Below, piece after piece: positions 55,911 through 64,000 of a stretch of 64,000 nt of DNA. The stretch comes from Meloidogyne chitwoodi (lineage: Eukaryota; Nematoda; Chromadorea; Rhabditida; Meloidogynidae). The stretch lies in the NCBI GenBank assembly GCA_015183035.1, contig JACZZP010000011.1, positions 558,001-622,000 of the forward strand. Direction: 5' to 3'. The notes under the pieces are model-generated. The model was given only the letters and a program-made list of their open reading frames with translations. It was not told the DNA's origin and made no database searches. Numbering within the stretch: position 1 is the stretch's first letter; every line of letters begins with the position of its first letter. Position numbers and translations under genes: made by a program.

Positions 55911-58202
55911 ATCAAATTCTCTTGAAATTGAGCAAGAAAATATTATTGAAGAGATTGTAACAAATGTTACTACAAAAATTAATTTAGTATTTTTATTAAA
56001 TTAATTTTTAATTTTATTTTAAAGTTGTTTGAATCTTTTAATGATATTATTGTTGATTATCTTAGTAGAATTGAACAGACTCTGAATAATCGGGAGGCAA
56101 AAATTAATTTTATTAGGAAAAGAATTGATGATTATAGAGTGTTATTGAGACGTGAAAAATATTTAGAATTTTTACAAAATAATATTTCTGAAATTTTTGT
56201 GCAAAATAATTATGGACACTTAACTCTAGATTTAAATAAATTATCGACTCTAAGTTTATTTTTATTTTTTAATTTAAATTTTAAATGGTAAAAGCTGGTA
56301 TTAAATGATGTTTTATTTTGTTGTGTAAAAACAGATTAATTTAAATTTAGTAAAGGTTAATCACATTTTTAATTAAAAATTAATAATCATGTGAACATTG
56401 AAGGGAATGTTTCATTTGTTTTGTATTTATTTATAAGTAAGTAAGTTCTTTTAAGAGTTTAAGAAAAAGAGCAGTTCGGGATGATAAGAGCTCTTCTCTG
56501 GCTAACCTTTGAAGTAATCATCTGATAACTCAAAAAGATGAATTAATTAAAAATGATATATCATTTTCCCTTTTCTTCTACTTTTTTATTTGTTGGCATT
56601 TAAGTATATTAAAAATTAGTTAATTAATTAATATATTTCTTCATCCTTTCTCTAATTAATATCTTCAAAAGTATAGAATAAATTATTAAATTAATTTTTA
56701 ATTTTATTAAAATTAATTAAACAATTTTATTAAAATTTAGTAATGAAAGAATCAACAATCTTATTAATTTATTCAAAAAAATATCAGAAAATGAAGAAAA
56801 ATTATTATATTTTTATTATTTATTTGCAATAATACGAACAGTTATCATTTCTTTTGTTGGAGATAGATCAAATTATTATATAAGACTTTTGTAAGTTTTA
56901 ATTAATTTATAATAAAAATAAAACTTTAGTGTCGTAAAATTGGGTTGAGGTTACATTTTTTTGTTTTAGCTTTGAAAAAATAAATATTTTTTCTACTTAA
57001 TTAGATATTCAGACTTTGACATTCTTTTTAAAATTAAAACCAAAAAAGCTGGGGTAATTCTTTTCCTTTATATTCCTTTAGTCCGAATTTCATCAAAACG
57101 GACTTATAAAAATTGAAACATGGGCAGATGATTGACTTAATCTTTTTTGAGAGAGAGAGAGAGAATGTAAAGAGTCAAGGTTTGTTGATGAGTGATTTAC
57201 GGCATTAAGGAAAAAACTCAAAAAAAAAAAAAATACTATAAAATTAAAAAAATAATTAAATAATATATTTTAGAGGTCAATTAGAAAATCCTCTTACTAT
57301 TTCAATATTTTCTTATATTAAACAATATGATACAATTAAAGTTTATGCAAATCAATTATACAATAGATTAAATCATTTGTATATTTTTAGTAAGTATATT
57401 TTACATATATTCTTCTAAAAATAGCGTTAATTATAAAATTAATTGGGTTTTAATACTCTTTAAATAATAGGGCAAAATAAAATTAAATTTATTAATTTTA
57501 AGCTTTTTTGAATAACCCAATATTGGACGAGATCTTTGTAAAGCCACTTTATGACACTGAAAGATATTTAGCTAGAAGGAGATCAACATTCGTTAAATGT
57601 GAGATCGCTGATTATGAAGCAATACAGAGTTTTGAATCTTACAAAAATTTTATTTTTACAGTTGATGGTAAGATAAATGAATTTAAAAATTTTTAAAAAT
57701 TACAAATAAAAGAATATCTATAAATTAATTATTTAAAAATATATTTAAAATATATTTTTTTAATTTAAGATCCAGAAGATGATAATCCAATAACAGTAGA
57801 AGAATATAATGATTTGCCTTATCGCATAGAAGATGAAACTTTTGATTTATACCAACTTTACTCTTTTCTATATCTTTCGAATAACTTGAATCTTCAAAGT
57901 AAAATAGAGATATCTTTTATAAATCCACAATTGATTGAAGCAATAAAAAAGGGAGATATTGCTTTTAGAAATTCATCACCTATAAGAACGGTTATTAATT
58001 AATTAAAATATTTTTAAATATTTTTATATAGATTTATATTCCAAATCCAACTAATGGAAGTACCAGTAGTGGAAATGGAAGTAGCGATGACGAATCAGGT
58101 AGTAGTCAAGATGAATCAATTAGTCATTTTAATGAAGGGCCTAGTAGTGGAAGACGCCGTTATCGTTATGAAGGAAGCGGTCGCGGAGACAGTGGAAATT
58201 AA
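55911..58202 (+). pseudogene. Cluster family copy 5, 5'-truncated
   Basis: No signal-peptide exon or promoter block is present. Only the last ~80 nt of exon 2 remain (55911-55990, ending KINL before the GTATTT donor). Exons 3-8: 56025-~56253, 56741-56890, 57274-57389, 57503-57667, 57770-57990 and 58032-58202. Exon 3 starts LFESFNDIIVDYLSR. Its donor (CTAAGTTTAT) gives phase 1 instead of 2, a further lesion. Exon 7 keeps DPEDDNPITVEEYNDL and INPQLIEAI. The tail is Ser/Glu/Asp-rich then GPSSGRRRYRYEGSGRG. Closest relative is copy 6, which lies tail-to-tail with it. Confidence 0.72.
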
Positions 58203-58454
58203 AGAAGAAAAATGGAGAGGTCATTGAAATAAAAATTAGTTTAAAATGATATGAGAAAAGAAGCCTTTTTAGATTAAAATTTCATTCTTTTTTATTTAAC
58301 ATAAATTCCTTTATTTCTACAAAAATTAGTAGTAATATTTATCGCTAAAGATGTATAAACAAAAATAAATTTTAAATATAGAATATATAAATTTTTCTTT
58401 GATTGAAAATTGAAAGGGGAAATTTTAAAAATAAATGAATTTATTTTTAAATAA

Positions 58455-58535
58455 ATCAAGTGGCTATAAATATTTATTAATAAAGTGCAAATGGGGAGTA
58501 CTTTTCTTGACTTTATGTTGTTGGCAGCATAAGTG
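58455..58535 (-). promoter_or_regulatory. Orphan copy of the family promoter block
   Basis: On the minus strand reads CTGCCAACAACATAAAGTCA, AGAAAAGTACTCCCC, TTTGCACTTTATTAATAAAT. No signal-peptide exon follows within reach on that strand, so the block has lost its gene. It uniquely contains TGCACTT. Confidence 0.6.
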
Positions 58536-58844
58536 TGTTTAATTTTAGATTTACGATTTTCGAAAATTACGAAAAATTTTCGAAATTTTTAAAAGAAAAT
58601 TTACGATTTATAGCAAAACATTTTAATGAAAAATTGCATGTATAGTGTTTTGTAGGAGAACAAAAAAGACAAAGGCCAAAGGTTTCGGTAACCGTTTAGT
58701 GTCCTTTAGACCAGTCAAGCTTTTAACTGCTTTTATTAATTCAAATTCTCAATTTCTACACTTCTCTAATATTGAACTATTAATTAATAAAGTTATATCG
58801 CTAAAAACGATAAATAAAAAATAAATTCCAAAGAAAAATTTTTA

Positions 58845-58900
58845 TCAAAAAATACTCGGGGGAATATAAAGCCGAGAAAGTGGATCTGACGGTCAACAAT
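58845..58900 (-). promoter_or_regulatory. Conserved downstream hairpin block after copy 6
   Basis: Minus strand: TTCTCGGCTTTATATTCCCC, CGAGTATTTTTTGATAAAA, preceded by GTTGACCGTCAGATCCACTT. Stem CTCGG/CCGAG is intact (58855-58876). It lies about 750 nt after the stop, farther than elsewhere because a 171-nt MITE lies between. Confidence 0.5.
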
Positions 58901-59034
58901 GTCAGAGGATTTTGTTGTAATAATTTTAAATAAAATATTGTGTTAGAGTTAAAATACTAATAAAAAGTATCTATGTAAAGTGATGATATTTACATTGTAG
59001 AAAATAAAACTAAAAAAAATGAAAGAATTGGTTA

Positions 59035-59205
59035 TAGGGTGCGTTCCCGAAGGGATTGAAGAACTGGGGAACGGGGATGAAAAATGTTGACGAGGAACTG
59101 CTCAAGGGTTGGGGGAAATTATCAATTGTCGGGGACAACTCATAGGAGGGACCCTTTTCGATTTTGTGAGAAAAAAGCCTATCGGGGACACGGGGACGCA
59201 CTCTA
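59035..59205. mobile_element. 171-nt hAT MITE with perfect 8-bp TSD and empty site in paralogue
   Basis: Inverted ends TAGGGTGCGTTCCC ... GGGGACGCACTCTA. ATTGGTTA is duplicated at 59027-59034 and 59206-59213. The homologous spacer behind copy 3 (about 45132-45146) reads GAATTTGCTATGAAA without insertion. Confidence 0.88.
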
Positions 59206-59629
59206 ATTGGTTATGAAAAAATCAGTAAAATTTATTAACTTTTAAAAATTAAAATTTTAGTTTTCTTACCTATTTTGTGAATATAAAAAAACATAACTAA
59301 AATATGTACAATTGGAAATTTTTGGTCAAAAAACTATTTTTGGCTTTTTTGATCTAAAACGTATTATAAATCTTTTTAACATTTTTTAAATATTTTTGCT
59401 TTTTGAAGTTTTGTGAAAAGCAAAATAAGTTTGAATTATCTAATCAAAAAACTGACTTGATAATCAGACTCTAATTATTATTTTTTAAAAGTAGTTAATA
59501 AATTTTGCGGACATTTGTCTTCATAACTGAATTAACTAGAAAGGGAAAAAACTAGAAAACGGAAAGATAAAAAGTTAAAAAATTTTTAAAATAAAATTCT
59601 TTTCGGAATACACAATTTTACTCTCTCTC

Positions 59630-62600
59630 TCAATGTTCACTTCCGTTACCACCTCCATTACGGCCACCATTGCGTCCTCTTCTATGGGATCCTCCACTCC
59701 CATTGCCACCAGTTCTACCTTGACGACCGCGGGTACGAGAACCTCCATTGCCACCTTCACGAGGACGGCGTCTTCCACTACTAGGCCCAGCTTCTTGATG
59801 ACTACTAGATTCTCCTTGATGACTACTTGAAGCTCCACCGTCACCTTCATCATCATCATTACCTCCACTTGTACCTTCTCCGTGATTTGGATTTGGAAGT
59901 TCAATCTGTATAAATATTTAATAGTATTTTATAATAACAAGCCTTTCAATTAAATATTAAAAAAATTTAATTAAGAACCTCTCTTATCTGTGGTAAATTT
60001 TCGCCTACAAATTCAGTTCGAGTAGGATTATAATCATTATGTCCATTTCTCATTGCATTAATTAATTGTGGATTTATAAAAAATATTTCTATTTTTTTTA
60101 GAAGGTTTGTATTTTTTTGTAAATATTCAGAATAATAAAGTCTATATAAATCAAAAGTTGTTTTATTTTCTATTCGATAAGGTAATAATTCATTATATTC
60201 TTCTACAGTTATTGGATTAGAATCATCAGGGTCTTAAATTTTTTTAAAAATAAATATTTTTATTTAAATAACAAGTACATTATATTTGTTTATTTATATA
60301 AATTTTATGTATATAAATTTTATATAAATTTTTAAAAATGTACAAAAAAAGAGTAAATTGAGTATATAATAATTACTTGGAGTTGTGAAAATAAGCGGCA
60401 AAATAAATTCACGGTTATTGATGTGTTCATAAGCAGCGAAGACGCATTGCACTGATGTGGATCTATTTCTAGCTAAATCTGTTTCGGTTTCATAAAGTGG
60501 TTTCACAAACTTATACAGCAGCGAATACGAGTCATTCAAAAAAGCTTAAAATTAATAAATTTAATTTTCTTTGCTTGAAGTAAAACGGCTGACCCCATCC
60601 CAGAAAATGGCAAAACTTTGGGTGGGATTGACCCTAAGAGCTCTTGGAAACGGGGATGTAATCCATTCACAACCATTCCCACCGCCGATCGAAGGCTTTC
60701 CTTTTTATTTATTAAAGTAGATAGGCTGGAAGTAAACTTAGCCGGCCTTACAATTATTTAAAGAATATATATAAACCCAATTAATTTTATAATTAATTCA
60801 TTTATCAAAATATTAAATATACTTACTAAAAATATACAATTGATTTAATTTATTGTATAATTGATTTGCATAAACCTCAATTGTATCATATTGATTAATA
60901 TAAGAAGATATTGAAAGGTGCTCATTACCTCTAAAATATTAATTATTTTTTAAATTTTATATTATTATTTTTATAAAATTTACACAATTTTACATTAAAA
61001 ATATTATAAAATTTAATCAAAACTTACAAAAGTCTTAAATAATAATTGTATTCTTTGTCATTTTTAATAAAAGAACTAATAAGTGTTCGTATTATTGCAA
61101 ATAAATAATAAAAAATTAATAAATTTTTTTCATTTTCTGTTATGATTTTGAGTGAATTGAAAAGATTGTTGATTTCTTCTTCACTAAATTTTTATAAATT
61201 TAATTAATTAATTTTAAAATATAAATAATAGGTTTTAAGTATTTTACTTTTGAAGATTTAAGCTATGAAATGATGGGGGAATGGCAAAATATATTAATTA
61301 AACTAGAGTAATTAACACAGCAATTATATAAAAGTTAGGAGAGAATACAAATTAGACATTGATCACTTGTTAATTTATTTATTTTTTGAGTTACCGTATG
61401 ATTAATCCAAAACTTTTCTCCGCTTTTGTTTATTTCCTTTACCTTTACCGAGAAAATGAGTGAAACACTCTTTTAACTCAATGATAATTTTAATATGTAT
61501 ACATATAGCAGGGATGGGCAAGTTTCGGATTTCGGGTTTCGGAAGTTTCGGATTGTTCGGGTTTTTAGGTCAGTTTTATTTCGGGTGTCGTATTTCGGTT
61601 TTTTGGACGAAATCCGAAATTTTGAAATTTTTAAAATTTTGAAATTTTTTTGAAAATTTTTGAAATTTTTAGCTAAGTTTCGGATTTCGGGTTTCGGATG
61701 TTTCGGATTGTTCGGGTTTTTTAGACATTTTTATTTCGGATATCGTATTTCGGTTTTTATTTTTTTACATTTTATTTCGGATTTCGTATTTCGGATTTTA
61801 TTTTCCAATTTTGCCCATCCCTGGTATATAGTATGTATGAATGGTCAACCACTTTACTATAAGTTAATCTATTTTTTCGTAAAAAATTAGAAAATTATTA
61901 ATTACTATAATTAACTATATAATAAAGGTTGAAACTTCAAATTCAATTAAAAAAAACCTTAGAGTCATTAATCGATTTAAATTTGGGTTGATGATTTTTG
62001 TTCTTTTCTCAAAAGTATATGCAAAATTATTAGACTCTAAATATCTTTTATAATTTTCTTGTGTCATTGAATTTCCATAATCATTGATTCTATTCACAAT
62101 AAAATTAATCTTCGCCTGACGAATATTATGTTCTTTTCTAGTATTAAGATCATTTTCGATTTTACCTTGATAATCCTCAATTATTTTATTAAAAGCTTCA
62201 AACAACTTTAAAAATTAAATAAATAATTAAAAATAATAATATAATTTAAAATTGTTAATTAAAAATAAGTTTACTTCCATCCTACTTTAATAAATGAAAA
62301 GGTCCCCGCACTATAAGGACTAACTCTAGGTTTAATTAAAGTATTGGAAAGCCATCTTTTTTTTTAAATTTTAAAAAATACAAAATTAAATTTATTAATA
62401 ATCTCTGCCCCTATATCATCAATAATAGATTCATCAATATTTTGATCAAGGAACATCTCTTTTACTTCTCCTAGTTTTTCGTTAAAAAAAATTTCAATTG
62501 TTTTTTCACTCTTCAAAAAGTTGTTCAAATAATCTTGACCAAAGGAAAAAGTAATAAGAAGCAGATGAGATATTTCAGTAAGAGAAAAATTTTTTTGGTT

Positions 62601-63258
62601 TTCAGGTTCTCTCAATTCAAATTGTCCCGTTTGCATTTTTCCTATAAATTTTTATTTTTTTTATAATTTTATTAAAAATTTAAATATTTTTTTTATTTTT
62701 AAAATCATTATATTAAAATAAATAAAATAATTTCTGATGGCATAAAATAAAATGTCTGCCTTATTAACGTTAGAATTTTTATATTATAAAAGATTTTCTA
62801 AAAATGAAGAGAATATTAACTCTTCTAAAAGAAAGAATAAAATGCTCTACTCCAGTTTATGCAACTTTTGCTATGCAATTAATGTCTCAGTTTAGTAATT
62901 CCTTGAATGGGACACGGCCCCGTTTCCGGGTCCATTTAAAATTTTTGAAGAAAATCTGAATTTCGTTCCTTTTTCATCCTGAATTTTTTCGAAAATTTGA
63001 AGAGACCCTGAAACGGGGCCCAGGACCAATTCAAGTAATCACTAATGAGACAAAAATTTGTTTGGACTCATAAATTGAAGTAAAGCCAAATAAAAATATT
63101 TTTATTTTTTTTTAATTTATAAGTAAAAAATTTAAATATATTTTAATTAATTTTATTTTAAATTTACCAGGAGCATTGCGCATTCCAACAGTCATTTTTT
63201 GAAGTAAAAATAAAACAAAAAATAATAAAAGAAATTTTAAAAAATTTGAAATAATCAT
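59630..63258 (-). CDS. Cluster family copy 6, intact, eight exons, 518 aa
   Basis: Minus-strand exons 63258-63168, 62641-62382, 62205-61958, 61183-61028, 60930-60827, 60544-60377, 60232-59979 and 59905-59630 total 1557 nt, no lesion, phases 1-0-2-2-1-1-0. Signal peptide MIISNFLKFLLLFFVLFLLQ. Exon 2 has FSLTEISHLLLITFSFGQ and exon 3 starts LFEAFNKIIEDYQGK. Exon 4 has FYYLFAIIRTLISSFIK, exon 6 VKPLYETETDLARNRST and exon 7 NPITVEEYNELLPYRIENKT. The tail exon is 276 nt, the same length as in copy 1 and very similar to it (ASSSHQGESSSHQEAGPSSG, then RG repeats), although the rest of the two genes differs widely. Secreted, function unknown. The promoter block at 63510-63560 is degenerate. Confidence 0.8.
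61509..61823. mobile_element. hAT MITE in intron 3 of copy 6
   Basis: Ends CAGGGATGGGCAAGTTTCGG and CAATTTTGCCCATCCCTG, a typical hAT terminus. Flanks ACATATAG and GTATATAG resemble a diverged 8-bp duplication. The interior has repeated TTTCGGATTTCGGGTTTCGG blocks. The short open frames inside are meaningless. Confidence 0.75.
62883..63052. repeat. MITE-like palindrome in intron 1 of copy 6
   Basis: GTCTCAGTTTAGTAATTCCT at the left and AAGTAATCACTAATGAGAC at the right, with CGGCCCCGTTTC / GAAACGGGGCCC inner arms. Same terminal family (GTAATCACTAATGAGAC) as the palindrome nested at 47905-48085. Confidence 0.6.
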
Positions 63259-64000
63259 TTTATTTTAACTCTTTTCAATAACAAAGTTCTGAAAAATATT
63301 TTTTACAAAATTAAATATGCCTTAGAATTTTATTTTAAATTAAATTAAATTAAATTAAATTAATTTTTAATTTTTTTTTAAAATAGCTAACTAAAATATA
63401 TAATAAATTTAAATTAAGTAAATAAAATTTTAAGGGAAAAATTTTTTTAGAGAAATGAATGAATAGATTTTGAGAGAAATGAAGAGAGTTAAAAGGGAAA
63501 AATTTTTTCAATTTTCTTGACTTTATGTTGTTGGCAGAATGGGTGTGTCTAATTTTCGATTTGCGAAAATTCGAAAAATTTTCGAAATTTTTAAAAGAAA
63601 TTTACAATTTATAGCAAAACATTTAAATAAAACATTGTAAGTTGTTTTGGATTACGATAATTCTGTTGAACTTGTTTTTTGTTCATTTTAACTTTAAATT
63701 TATTAAAAGTCCAAAATTTTAGCCTGCAGCACTAAAAACCCCCAAATTTATTAAATTTAACCGACACTAGAAATTTTATGCGTCCGACCCAACACTTGTT
63801 TCAACCTACATCAACCATAATGAGGATTTGAATATTAAATGTTTTTATTTCTTTTTGATAAATTTTGCCAATTAGTTGGGAAAAATTTCGATTTAATAAT
63901 TTCGAAATAAAAAATTTACTATTTTATGGTTGGCATTATTGATTCTATAAAAAAATTAAATTATGAGAGGCTATAGAGTGAAGGATATAGAAATGGAAAA
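63259..64000 (-). promoter_or_regulatory. 5' flank of copy 6 with degenerate promoter block
   Basis: At 63510-63560 (minus) CTGCCAACAACATAAAGTCA, AGAAAATTGAAAAAA: the AGTACTCCCC and TTAATAAATA parts are lost or replaced. Further up, TATCCTTCACTCTATAGCCT at the window edge matches the far upstream flank of copy 1. Confidence 0.5.

Noticed and set aside
61460..61890. Gly/Phe-rich open frames
   Set aside because: Translations of TTTCGG repeats inside the CAGGGATGGGCAA MITE.
1..64000. CRISPR array, prokaryotic operons or a phage
   Set aside because: Spliceosomal introns, signal-peptide genes and nematode transposons show eukaryotic DNA. No spaced identical repeats of CRISPR type are present.

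Overview
The window is animal nuclear DNA with very high A+T, genes split by tiny introns (about 40-50 nt, GT...TTTTAG or TTTAAG), signal-peptide proteins, a nematode-type 7TM chemoreceptor, a CPG4-like secreted protein and a nematode-type BEL/Pao retrotransposon with an envelope-like region. Together these point to a nematode, most likely a plant-parasitic tylenchid of the Meloidogyne type. The genus is inference. The ORFs give only fragments of most genes, so the models below were rebuilt by hand from splice signals, reading phase and comparison between paralogues.

Layout. 0-2.1 kb: an internally deleted Helitron whose N-terminal part is a tandem array of 60-nt exons with ~44-nt introns, joined to a Pif1 helicase C-terminus. 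2.5-3.7 kb: an intact five-exon chemoreceptor. 4.6-6.6 kb: two small secreted proteins on the minus strand (glycine-rich; six-cysteine). 8.2-10 kb: a nine-exon secreted cysteine-rich protein. 10.6-16.5 kb and 31.5-34.7 kb: two copies of an eight-exon secreted gene whose first part looks like the thioredoxin/GST fold of CDR/failed-axon-connections proteins. The first copy carries nested MITEs and a Helitron-like insert, and the second copy preserves at least one exact empty site. 16.9-30.6 kb (minus): a DGAT1-like MBOAT acyltransferase gene. One intron holds palindromic elements and a ~9.9-kb BEL/Pao element with LTRs identical by eye, gag, protease, RT, RNase H, integrase and an envelope-like region. 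Its coding region is broken by two frameshifts and one nonsense codon.

35-64 kb is the most striking part: six loci of one eight-exon gene family that I do not recognise. All share intron phases 1-0-2-2-1-1-0. The five complete at the 5' end have a near-invariant signal peptide, and a conserved upstream block lies ~200-300 nt before the start (degenerate in the last copy). The middle exons diverge fast, and the last exon encodes a low-complexity Ser/Gly/Arg tail that varies in length and repeat content. Two loci (minus strand, 489 and 518 aa) are fully open, three carry frameshifts or early stops, and one lacks its 5' end. A conserved hairpin block recurs downstream of four copies, plus one orphan promoter. 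A conserved secretion and expression module on a hypervariable body is what one sees in secreted effector or antigen families. Function here is inference. Many MITEs, several with perfect 8-bp target duplications (hAT-like), sit in the introns and spacers.
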